From Diphasiastrum complanatum (taxonomy: Eukaryota; Streptophyta; Lycopodiopsida; Lycopodiales; Lycopodiaceae), in the NCBI GenBank assembly GCA_029204225.1, contig CM055094.1:11515153-11579152 (forward strand): a stretch of 64,000 nucleotides of DNA. Reading direction: 5' to 3'. Positions 46,237 through 60,223 of the stretch are shown piece after piece. The notes beneath the pieces are model-generated. The model searched no databases, was not told where the DNA came from, and saw only the letters and a list, made by a program, of their open reading frames with translations. The number at the start of each line of letters is the position of its first letter. Within the stretch, counting starts at the first letter, position 1. The translations under genes were made by a program, and so were the position numbers.

Positions 46237-48826
46237 TCATCTAATTTTCTCTTCCTGTATGAACTTGCATGCTTTTCTAAACTTGTTGTATTGTGTTGAC
46301 TTTGTTATATGTCGAATCTGAACTCTGCGGTAGAACCACTGAAATAATTGACAAACGTAGTTTTGTTTTTCATTGGTTCCTCCATGTTGTGTATTTCGAT
46401 GAAATGCTGCTCGTGCTTGCCAATGTGACTTCTCCATCCCTTGTGATGACCATACACTCAAGCTTCCATATGTATTTGCAAAAAATGTTGTATGATCTCT
46501 TAGTATGTGCTGCATATGTCAAAATCATAATGTTAGTCTTATGTTTGGATCTAAATATATGTGAAAATTTGAAAGCATTTTGAAAATTTTATACTAATCA
46601 TGTAATGAATGATGTGATCTTCTCCCCATGCTTTTGATATTGCATTAACAAACTCGACACAAGTCCTTTGGACAGCTTTCTTATCAATATCAGAGTATTT
46701 TTCTTTTCTTAAAATAGCAATCATACTATTAAGCTTTTTGCATACATCAACTTTTAGTACTCTGGTTTTGCCGTCTTTCTCGAAGTCCTAAGTGGCAGCA
46801 ATAATGTCTGTCCAGACTGAGTGTTGAATATTAGAAGCCTTACCAGTATGATTTGATAGAAAACGACGTGCTTTTGCTCCTCCTATTCTTGGCTTAGTTG
46901 GCATGTTCCCATTCTTTCCTGAAAGCTTTTCATCTTTTTGAATTTTGACATGTTTTTTATGGAATCCTGCATTTGATAAAACATCTTCTAATCTAGAGAT
47001 AGCTTCCTTTGCTAATGATGCTGGCTTAGTATTCCAAGAAAAAACTATATGAAGATAAATGATCTTTTCTATTAATCTAACTTCTGCATGAAGAGTGCAA
47101 ACATGCACATTTTTTAAGGGGATAGGCAACACAAGCTTCCAGTTTGGATCTGCATATTCTCTAGTAATTACTGTACTCCTAGTTACATCTTTTGCCATTT
47201 TCATGCAGTACAAACAAGGGTTTTGATGTAGCACCATGAGAGACATTATACATACATTTCAATGTTTTTAAATCACCTACTAAGTGCCATTCAACATTGA
47301 AGTCTCCAACTCCTGGAACATTGAGAAGTCCTCCATCCATATGGTCCTTGATGATCCTAGGATAAGATGTCCTTGAGAATATCCATGATAATATATCATG
47401 ATCCTCTTTCAGCACCTGTCCAAAGAATTAATCAGACTTAGTTTGTAATGAATTAATACTATTCAATGCATGTAATGTAATAATGAGGCTAGTTACCTGA
47501 AACGCTGCCACCACCATATATCATTTTTTGACTGGACATTGAATTTGAAATCTTCTTGGTTCTCTGTTTGTGATAGAGCACCATTCATGAGAGTTATACT
47601 AACCCTTTCCATCTTCTGTCCTTTCACAATTTCTGACTCATCTAACTTAAGTACTATGATTATTTTGCCATTCACCTTTTCATAGGTTATATCATAGAAT
47701 GTGACGATGTATCTCAGCAAGTAATTTAGATCAATAAATAAATTTTTTGATGAATTATAGAATATCGATCTTCCATCAGTTTCATACACCTCCTCAATAT
47801 GAAATGGAGTTCCAGTGATCTTATGCATACCTATGTTTAATGTATTCCTCTCTTTCTTCAAGTGATATGTCTTAGGGATTGGGACTTTTCTAATTTAAAC
47901 TTGCTTAAAAGCTTCTCTAATTAGTTTAAATATTGTTGCATATGCTTCCCTACTAATACCTGCAAAATCACAAGCACCCTGAACTATAGTCTTATCTAAA
48001 ATATTTTGAATGTCCACCATCAAAGACTCTACTATTTTACACTTTACATTTGAAATCCTATTGTTCATCATGATACGCTCAGTGGATTTGCAAGTCAATA
48101 TTGTGTCCAATGACATTCCTAGTGAAGCATTGTCTTTAATATTCCGAGGAGCTACTAATGCAGATCTGCAAAAAAAAATAGATAGTTAACAGAATATCAC
48201 CATAGCTAAAATTAAATCCAAATGTCATTGAAAAACTTATAAAATTCAGAATATGCTTACTTGAATGCACGGATCCTTCTATTTCGATAACCTCCTTTTG
48301 AAAGCATTTGAATATCCTTGCAACTTTCTCGCCTTCGCTTCTTACTTTCAGCCTTCTTCTTTACTAAATCCACATCCTTCAGTAATTGTAAGTTTTCAAT
48401 ACGAATAGACTGTAAGACTGATTGCATTTGCTCTACTTCTGATTTGATATTGATTGTTATCTTCTGTAATGATTCATTATTTTTTTTAAGTTGTTCATTT
48501 TCTTCTAACGTCTTTTGGAGATGACAATCTCTATTCTGATTATAAGAGAATATCCGAATTAACTCACCTTCTAAAAAGTGAACTTTATTCATATAAAGTT
48601 GTTTTCCATGGTTTTGCAATCTTTCATAATATCCTAGTAATCCACTATGCCCATTGCATATCCATGTAACTAAATGAGTTATTGAGGAGAATGTGGGATG
48701 TGTCAAAGTGCTTGGATCTTGTGGATATAATGTTCCATCTGTTCACAAATCCACGTTTTTCTTTTGTTCTGCCTTGTAACGAGAACAATCTTCAGCAGAT
48801 ATTTGAACTCCTTTGCCTCCTCTTCT
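46237..48826 (-). pseudogene. Multi-exon DDE-transposase-like gene
   Basis: Four exons on the minus strand. Exon 48261-48826: coiled coil (heptads around EENEQLKKNNESLQKITINI) and a basic, nuclear-signal-like end (KKKAESKKRRRESCKD). Exon 47497-48165: GACDFAGISREAYATIFKLI, then LKLDESEIVKG. Exon from 47415 to about 46600: EWHLVGDLKTLKCMY, then in another frame CLYCMKMAKDVTRS, CTLHAEVRLIEKIIYLHI, KPRIGGAKARRFLSN, FVNAISKAWGEDHI. Exon 46237-46509: FANTYGSLSVWSSQGMEKSH, NTQHGG, QLFQWFYRR. An acidic D in LKLDES, D in VGDLKT and E in QGMEKS, with a Cys/His insert between the second and third, fits an RNase H-fold DDE transposase; this is inference. Introns have GT-AG ends. Stops TGA 48743, TAA 47895, TAG 46788 and a frameshift near 47200 make it a pseudogene. 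Confidence 0.55.
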
Positions 48827-48979
48827 CTGCAAAGGTGCCAAATCAATAGGAATATCCACATGTAGATGATATAATGTCATTATCAAAAAAATAATAGAGT
48901 AATCAGTTGTATCAAAGTACTATGACCAGATTCTATGAAGCAAAATAAAATACTCATCTTTGATTATATTATATACTAT

Positions 48980-49346
48980 AGTATACTTTGGTCCTAGACC
49001 ATTAAAGTTATATGGTTCAAGGTTGAGGCCCACGGTTTAGAAAAATAGTCATCCAATGACTTTCTAACACCTCTCTAGGTTCCATACCTCCATCCAAGGC
49101 ATAGACACCTACCTGCCCTTAACCAAGGACACTAGTACCTTAATCTAAGGCACATATCCTTAATACTAAGGGTACCCCTTATCCAAGGGTCACGTGACTC
49201 CATACCTCCAACTAAGGTATAGTCACTTACCTGCTCTTATCCAAGGGCACATACCCTTAATCCTAAGGGTACCTTGCCATTTACCTCCCAACACTAAATG
49301 GACTATTAGGGGTCTGAAGTATAGCTAGTTACATAGGTATGTAACA
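48980..49346 (-). repeat. LTR fragment of the element C family
   Basis: Reverse complement of 19089-19460, from the LTR start (TGTTAC at 49346) to the tctaggaccaaagtatact region. It is inverted relative to element C, has no internal sequence beside it, and ends at an arbitrary LTR position, so it is a truncated fragment. Confidence 0.85.
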
Positions 49347-49935
49347 TTGAATGTCAATAGCGCACCTGGGACTACTTGAAGAAATTCACCCAACTGCTTA
49401 GGAGATGAAACTTGACAAAATACACATGATTGTTGCATGTGCAAATTCTTTCTAGACAGAGAATGAGCAAAAAAAGCTTTTGAACATTTCTGTTTGAGAG
49501 TGCTAGAAATCTACCACCTAAGAGAACTCACACACTCAAAAAGGTGGATCTTGCAACCTGCAAAACCCAAAAAATGACTGTGCAAGTTTGTGATTTGATT
49601 TTATGACAAAATTGACTCTGAACATCTTTTTCACAAGAAATGAACTAAAACCTCTTAGAACTCATCCCCTCCCTTGAAGTAGATCAGTCCGACTGATCTC
49701 AAGCTGTTGCCATACTGAAAAGAGGCCACAAAACAGAAATAGACAGCTGAAATGAGATAATAACAAGAAAGAAACAAGTATTAAGCTAAAAAGAACAAGA
49801 AATAACTTCAAAAATAGTAAATAAGCTAGAGAACGCGGAGAAATGATGAAGAAGAGTGGCAACGGTGCCAATGTTGTAATTTTAGCATCCAACTAGCTAT
49901 GGCTCTATCTAGTATGGCTATGGCTGCCTCCCAAC
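49347..49935. other. Intergenic, nothing coding recognised
   Basis: Possibly internal or leader sequence of the Gypsy fragment that follows; no domain readable. Confidence 0.4.
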
Positions 49936-49939
49936 TAGT

Positions 49940-50640
49940 CTATACTAAGGCTATTCATTGAAAATTCGAACAAAACACATGGCATCCTCAAGGGATTGTG
50001 GCTGACTATGGCAGACCTCCAACTGATACTCTTTGGGCAAGCCCAAAATAAAATGTAGCTTAAGGAGAACTCCATCAATGCGGTTAACAAACCACGAAGC
50101 AACTTCTTGGAAGTCTTGCAAATAGACATCCAAGGGTTTCATTTCCATTTGCAATGTAGCAAATCGATGATAATATTCAAAATCGTTGAAAACTAGCATA
50201 AAGGCGGCCTTAAAGGCTACCTGGAAATCATTCCAAATAGATGGGACTGTAGCATGCTCCTTAAGATCCTACTAGCATGAGTACGCTTTACCGTGCAAAA
50301 ACATAATGGCAGTCGCAATAATCTGGCAGATCGTGCATGGAAAAATGAGATGTCCATCGATCAAGCCAAGCCAAGACCACGTCCTGGTGTCTGGATTTTT
50401 TTTCCTAGTGAAACATCTAGGGTAAACATCGGGTTAAGGACTGCCTACTGAGATTGGGACATAGCCCTCAACTTGGCCTCCACCTATTCATGCTTAGAGC
50501 GCATGTCGACAATCTATTGCTGCAACAGATTTATCGCACGCACCATTTCCTCCATTTCCATCCTCATGGGACTTGGAACTTGGGTAACATCCATAGCAGT
50601 GTCCATGGCAACAATAGAGTGTAGGAAAAAACTAGAGGAA
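49940..50640 (-). pseudogene. gag: Gypsy gag fragment
   Basis: The N-terminal part near 50600 reads MEEMVRAINLLQQQIVDMRS. After several breaks a capsid block at 50199-49951 reads FNDFEYYHRFATLQMEMKPL, YLQDFQEVASWFVNRIDGVL and EYQLEVCHSQPQSLEDAM. This is similar in kind to the element C gag ([16 protein letters not shown]). No protease or pol follows. Confidence 0.7.
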
Positions 50641-52660
50641 AAATGAGGAGCAACGGTGTTCCAATCGTTAAAAATTGGTAACTATGACACAAAAGCCCAA
50701 GAAAATAAGCTAACTTGAGTTTATGGAGCACTCAAAAACAACTTGGGAAAATGGGGAAAAGGAATGTGAACGTACAGTCCTTTACCCCCTCTCCTAAGCT
50801 TCTCTCCTTACTCCATGCAAAAAGGACAAGTGGGGCCCAAGAAGGGCCCCATTTATCCCTTCTAGCTCATTCCTACCATGTGGGACCACCATAGGGTGCC
50901 ACATAAAATTTATATTAAAGCTTTAAAGCTAAGTTTCAACTTAGAGTTTTGGCTTGAAATTTGTTTTAATTTAATAGCTTAAAAGATTAAGCTTACTAAG
51001 TTTCTTAAGATCAAGATTTTTTGGGACAATGGTTTCATGGGAGATGCAAGCCGAGGGTGATGGTTGGTGGTGGTATGGGACGCTATTTATCATAGGAGGC
51101 TTGATCAAGCATGTGATGTCGATAGCTCCAGTGCATGGGGGTGGGTTGGTTGTGACCCTATGGATGGGTGGATACGGTGCGTCATCACTGGTATGGGGTG
51201 TGCGTCAACCTTCAAGGCAATCAGAGATCTAAGGGAGTTGTAACATTTGGTATTGGAGCAGTCGATTTCTTTTTTTAAGTCCACACGTTTTCTTTCATCG
51301 CTTTTGCAATTTGGTATTCCTTTTAAAGAAATGTGGCGCTTTGGTTTTTTTAAACCTTTGTTTCAACTTATTCTTGAAAAGGTTGGGCCTGTTGTTAAAG
51401 ATTGGAACTAGTTGTTATCCTTTCTTTAACTTTTCTTTTCATGCAAATCTTTAAAGCTTAATTGATTTTAAGATTTTTTTTGTGATTTCTTGAAAAGAAA
51501 GTATGGTTGTATTAGGCTTTTTTAAATCTACAATTTAGTTGAAGCTTATTTAGAGTTTCCAAGGATAGGTCCTTTTGGAAAAAAAAAAAGTTGATCACAA
51601 TTGTTTATTTGCGACGTTGGGACCATTATCTCTTTTCCATTACTTTTCAAAAAAAAAAATGAGGTGCGGGTCAGCAATTGCGGACCTGTTCTGGTCTTGA
51701 GCTGCCTACTATCCGCTGTCATCTATGTACCGCAATCAGAATTTTTATTTGTTGCCAGCAGATATGTTGAGAAATCGAGGAAGAAAAGGGGGGGGGGGGG
51801 GACGTTATCTTTGCCCCCACCTCAGGCTTTTTTGTGGACAGTTGCTGCATAGGCAGCACGGCGCTGCCTGCACAATCAGATGTTTTTTTTTGAGGGAGTA
51901 AGTACTTGTAGTTTTTGGCCACTCCATTTTTTTGTGGTGTCTATTACAACTCTCTTAGATCTCCGATTGCCTTGAAGGTTGACACCCTCCCCTTGAATGC
52001 ACATATCTGTCTCTATAGATCTCCAAATTCAATTTTTTTTATAAGCATGTTTCTATAATCATATAGCATTTTTAAGAGTAGATAGGCTAAAAATTGAATG
52101 TAAAATTCACAACAATGTAGTCCCATATATGAAAATATCGAAGTTTCATCAGCACTTCCACATGTTTGACACATCATATCTTACATATAAGTTGCTCAAA
52201 ATGAAGGTCTCGAAATTTTTAATCAGTATATGTATATATGAAGAACACACATGTGAAAGGATTTGATGTGATTCATCATAGTTTATGAGATATGATGTTT
52301 TGAATAAGTGTTTGAAATGCACACTTTTGTGTGCATTTTGTGATGACTCTAGTGTTAAAAATATTGGTGAAAAATTCCTACGCTGTTGATATTTCAATGT
52401 TGGCTGATTCTGACGAATCCCCAAGATACTCGGACAGAGCAACTCAAGATAGAACAGTTCTTGTTTCTTGTTTTGTCAATTTATGCAAGTGTAGCTCAAT
52501 GTTAATGTATTGTAGGTTCTGATTCAGTCTGTTTTAAGAGTAGGTAGCTGTAGAATTCATTGAACGTTCATTGGTTCGCATGCTCTGTGAATGAGCATTC
52601 TTGGCTTGCATCTATGAAGAATGTAAGTGCGTCCAAGAGAGACGACCCTGAGTAGTCCTC
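50641..52660. other. Non-coding stretch with LTR-like ends and an inverted repeat
   Basis: No coding domain. It holds the inverted repeat 51204-51246 / 51948-51989, a PBS-like tggtattggagc at 51251 and a G14 tract at 51788-51801. Confidence 0.45.
51204..51989. repeat. Inverted repeat of about 42 bp, arms about 700 bp apart
   Basis: The left arm (about 51204-51246, gtcaaccttcaaggcaatca onwards to gagttgtaaca) reappears as its reverse complement at about 51948-51989 (tacaactctcttagatctcc onwards), with few differences. The left arm is followed by PBS-like tttggtattggagcag, so the arms may be two LTR ends in opposite orientation. Confidence 0.75.
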
Positions 52661-53292
52661 TGACAGGCAGGACAAAAACAATACTACAACGTCAATTTGT
52701 TCCCTTCTGTCTGATTTGGCATTGTAATATCAAGAACACATATAATGAATGCCATGATGCCTGCTAACAGGCAAAAACGGTTCTGAGCAAGAAAGGAACC
52801 CAAAACAAAAGCTATTAACCAACAGATCCTCTGGAGCAGGGGATCTGCCAACATTTGGCGCCATTGCTACTTGAACTCCAAGGCATTATACATAAAGAAG
52901 AACCGCAAACTTGTCCACGCTCAGATCCCTACATACAAACTCCAAATCTTTCACTACATTTGAGTTTCTACTAACTGGACAGAGCCACATAAATGGCTAC
53001 ATCATTGCCCAAATCCACAGACTGATAGACTCACAGATCCACTGTTAACAAACGCGAACACATACCTGGATTTTCGCTCCTCCCGTTTCTCACGCTTGAA
53101 ATCTCAACCGGAGCCCAACTTCGCATCTCAACCAACACAAACTGTCCAATCTCAACCGACAGCCTATCAAGAACACATATAACGAATGTCATGATGTCTG
53201 GTAATAACCAGAAACGGTTCTGAGTAAGAAAGGAACCCAAAACAAAAGTTATTAACCAACAGATCCTCTGGAGCAGGGGATCTGCCAACATT
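52661..53292 (+). mobile_element. Small non-autonomous LTR sequence (TRIM-like), copy 2
   Basis: Two direct repeats share about 127 bp: 52730-52856 and 53166-53292, both ending agatcctctggagcagggga then tctgccaaca. The first is followed by tttggcgccattgctacttg, a PBS-like sequence. The internal about 310 bp is non-coding and contains several ctcaaccga words, as copy 1 does. Its left repeat can be extended to 52661 by similarity with 38502. There is no clear polypurine tract before the second repeat. Confidence 0.6.
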
Positions 53293-53879
53293 TAAACAGT
53301 AGTCCAACAAAGGTTCTTCCATCTAGAAAACTAGATTTAGAAATCATAGAGCAAAAGAAAGATGATACAGAAAAATGAATGGTCTCCCTTCATGTGGATG
53401 AGCCAATTTGTACTTCACATGTACAAAAAAATTTATATAAATATATTGAGATTTTATATATTCATGCATCTTCAATTTCGATTGTTGTTCCTATATCTTT
53501 GCATTTCAAGTGCTCTTCCTGCCTTGCTCTTATCTGCACCAAAAAAATCATGATCAATGTATGATTTTGTATTTTGAAACATCATCACTAATCAAAACCA
53601 AAATATGGATATTTTATTACAAATAAATATTGTTTTTGTTCGTCGAACATTACATTTAGAAAAAAAATCAATAAAGATAGTAAAAGAAAGATACCAACTT
53701 AATCTATTATTCTTTGATCTAGTGCTACATTTTTATATACTCTGGATATCCATATACAATCTTGATCAAAAACTTTTTGAAATTGTTGAGTCTGGAGAAA
53801 TCCATTCCTCACTAGAAAATTATGGTAGTGGTTATGGCTCTAATCTTCCTGCTAAACCATTTTTATCTAGAAAATAGGT
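53293..53879. other. Intergenic, nothing recognised
   Basis: AT-rich; the plus-strand open frame at 53605-53877 has no recognisable features. Confidence 0.4.
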
Positions 53880-54425
53880 GGTCATAAGAAAATATTCTCG
53901 ACTCCAAGAGGCATTTTGGAGAACATCTCTTGTATTGGAGTAAACCGATATCAGAATGTATGACATCAATTATTCCTGTCAAAGATTGAACTGATTGCCA
54001 TTCAACGATATCCGATGGATATAAATCTGCAAAACCAACAAAAAATTGGTTAATTTTTCAAATAAAAAAATTAATCTAAGTATATAAATATTAATCACAT
54101 ACTTACAATTGCATTTCTTCCTATCATGAGGATTCAAATCCTTAATGTTGAGTTCTTTGTGAAGATAAACGTGCTAAACTAAAATATCTGTGATAGTTTG
54201 ACCAGCAGATGAAACTTTGAAATCCATTATCCTTCCTTTCCAAGAACTTCTATATATGTTATCTAATCTTTTTATTTTTCGAAACACGTCTTTTGAAGAT
54301 GGATGGATCAATATCCATTGATACTTTCGATATATTCCAGGTATCCATTGATCTTCTGCATTCTTTTCATTGCAAATGTTGATAGCTTCAATGGTTCCTC
54401 TTGGTCTCCGATGACATGTTGCCAT
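53880..54425 (-). pseudogene. Unknown-family gene (KKCN protein), copy 2, truncated
   Basis: Exon 1 54107-54425 (MATCHRRPRGTIEAINICNE, IHPSSKDVFRKIKR, YRSSWKGRIMDFKV, then QTITDILV, a TAG at 54174 where copy 1 has Gln, HVYLHKE, HDRKKCN). The intron donor GTAAGTAT follows at exactly the same codon as in copy 1. Exon 2 starts at 54026 (LYPSDIVEWQSVQSLTGIID, VIHSDIGLLQYKRCSPK) and similarity fades near 53880; the rest is missing. Exon phase is intact here, unlike copy 1. Confidence 0.7.
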
Positions 54426-54473
54426 TACACCAGAAAATAAGAAGCTGAGCACAAATGACAACAAAGAGAACAA

Positions 54474-57806
<3,333 letters not shown>

Positions 57807-59018
57807 TCAGTAAAATTTTAAAGTCAAAGAATAGTCATTTGACTTCTGTAATGTGACCTCAAACTTTTTATTGCATTGCTTAAGGATTTCAAGCTCAGAC
57901 AAACGTTTGGTCATCTCCTCATATTGCCCTTGGAACTTGGCAATCTTCTGCTCATATCCAATAATTGCAGCCTCTTGATTTTGAATAAAAAGAATAACTT
58001 GCCGATATTCAGAAGACCTAGCTGAAGAGAACCACTCCGGTTTATCGGGCTCTAGAGTCTGTTCCTTCTGCTCATGATCAGCCTCAACCTGTGTACTTGT
58101 AGTTGTGGTCTCTGGAACAGCTACGGTGGCAGTAGTAGCATCCATTGAAACAGACTATTGAGTGTCGTCAACTTGGACAGTTTCGATTCAAAAATCGTCC
58201 TTGATGTCATCATCTGGCATCTCTGTATCCTCAGCACTTTCAACCGCGGCCTATGTGGTTTCAGGAACAACATTCTAATCTTTTCGGCTCGGTCCTACAT
58301 CAGTTTCAGCAATGGTGTCGACGTCGATAATCACCATGCTATCTTGATTGACTTGCACATGAGCTGCAAGCGATGCTTCTCCTTTCTTGAGCAGGGTCAG
58401 TTCACCCGACATCAACACACTGTAATGAAGACACAAGTGTGAGATGTGAGCTGCATACGCTACGTATTTACCATGTTTCATAGACCTGTGGAAGGCTTTC
58501 AAGGCAATGGTAGCAAAATTGATCTTCTCTCCTCCGATACCAGCCAGCAAGTAACCAATGTTGGTTACCGTGATCGTCGCATCTGCATCTTTTGCAAAAA
58601 TAATATGATTGCAGTATTTGCAAAAGTTGCGCATAGCGGCATCACGGATCATCAAAATTTTATATCCCTTACTTGGCAAGTAAAAATTGCCTGCATGGAA
58701 GAGATCGGCCTCATCAATATCCTCACGTGATGAAGCTTGAGGAACTACACCGTCTAAAGGTAGATGTAGTGCCGCAGCAAACGTGGCTTCACTGATATCC
58801 ATCTTAATATTTTGAACCTGAGTCTGAACTGAAGTATCTGTCACTTCAATCATCCCCAAGACGAACTCATTGCTTACTTCGATCAACACTACAGAAGGAT
58901 CAACCTGAAGAAGATATCTCATCCTGCATCCGTCAGCAAGCATCTGAAATTCTACTAGGTTCATCTTGCTTCTTACCTTCCAGTTCACATTAGCGAGTAC
59001 CATGGAAGAAGTGGCCAT
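57807..59018 (-). pseudogene. Accessory ORF copy 2 (aORF-1 family)
   Basis: ATG at 59018 (MATSSM) is chosen because similarity to aORF-1 starts there: NVNWKV, then VDPSVVLIEVSNEF, LHLPLDG, DEADLFHAGNFYLPSKGYKI, MIRDAAM, DADATITVTNIGYLLAG, and ALKAF, AAHISHLCLHY. One frame covers the whole 400 codons, with four stops only in the acidic linker (58275-58150). A Thr/Glu/Pro-rich part and the start of a coiled coil follow (58145-57807), ending in a stop. The C-terminal half known from aORF-1 is missing. The N-terminal domain (about 250 codons) is intact and is the best template for the family. Just upstream on the same strand is a Copia RNase H scrap, not Gypsy pol. Confidence 0.7.
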
Positions 59019-59029
59019 GGTCGCAACAA

Positions 59030-59375
59030 AGTGGACAATTAAACGTGATCGAAAACGGCTTGGATGCAAGCGTAGATTTGGATAGTACACCAAGTGACGT
59101 CCTCTGCTTCATAAACAAGTCTTTTCCCAAAGCTTTGGTGAAGATACCAGCCACACATTCCCTTTGAAGAAACATGTTGAAGCTCCACTTCCTTTGCCAT
59201 GACTTGTTCTCTTACAAAATGATATGCCATCTCAATGTGCTTGCCCCTTGCATGAAAGATAGGATTGTTTGCCAATCTTTGGGATGAAATGTTGTCACTA
59301 AAGATGATTGGACTCTCTGAAAAATCCAGCAAGTGAAAATCTTTCACCATCCTCTTGATGCAAAACATCTCCTGT
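59030..59375 (-). pseudogene. Copia RNase H fragment
   Basis: Reads SDNISSQRLANNPIFHARGK, HIEMAYHFVREQVMAKEVEL, then after a frameshift GIFTKALGKDLFMKQRTSLG, the usual end of a Copia RNase H. It directly precedes aORF copy 2. Confidence 0.85.
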
Positions 59376-60223
59376 TGTCAAGAAGTAAAGGGCTTCTTCC
59401 TCCTTCTAAGTCATTTGTAGCATGGGAAGTCGGGCTCAAACCTAGAAGCCTTGGAGATGCATGCAAAAACAAAGGGGATTAACACTATTTCTACTTACAA
59501 ACAAAATGTCATGAAAACACAACTAAAAAAAACACACAAAGCGGACGTCGGATTCCGACGGATAATACAGATGTCGGAATCCAATGTTCGTGACTGAATT
59601 CTCAAAGCCACATCATTTTTTTAGGGTTTTCTTATTTTTTATTCTTGCAAGAGATTTTGGGAGATCGACTTTTGGCGCTTCTTAACTCTATTAATTCCAT
59701 TTGTCTCATTCCAAGTACGATTCTTTTGTTTTGTTATGTGCAACTAAGATTTCTTTTTTTGTAACTTTTTCTTGTACACTATCTTCCTTGTATTGTATAT
59801 TTTGTGTAGTTAAACACAAATATGTGTCTTAGTGATTTATGATCATGAGCGAATGAGAGAGGAAGAGAAGGATGTGTGTGAGAGACATGAGAGAGAGAGA
59901 GAGAGAGAGAGAGCAAGAAAATATAGATAGAAGAGTTTGATTTAATATTATGTTCTTTGTAAATTTTAGGCTTTAGATTTCATGTTATGTTCTTTGTGAA
60001 ATAGTGTGAGACTGAGAGCTCTTGAGGTTTGAATGAAGATCATAACCAGCTCCACCATCAAAGATGTAGAGCTACCACTTTTTCTCACTGATTGATCAAG
60101 TATGGCTATCTTGTTGCTACTCCCTATCGAGCCATAAAGGGTAATCCATCGTTGCCTGATACATGTAAAATGAGATATCAGCTAGAGAAAGCTAGTGAAA
60201 CATGCTCGGTATGATGACATTTC
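59376..60223. other. Intergenic with hairpin repeat and GA tract
   Basis: Contains the third copy of the GTCGGATTCCGAC hairpin (59543-59620, matching 8276-8350) and a GA tract at 59889-59913. No coding domain. Confidence 0.6.
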
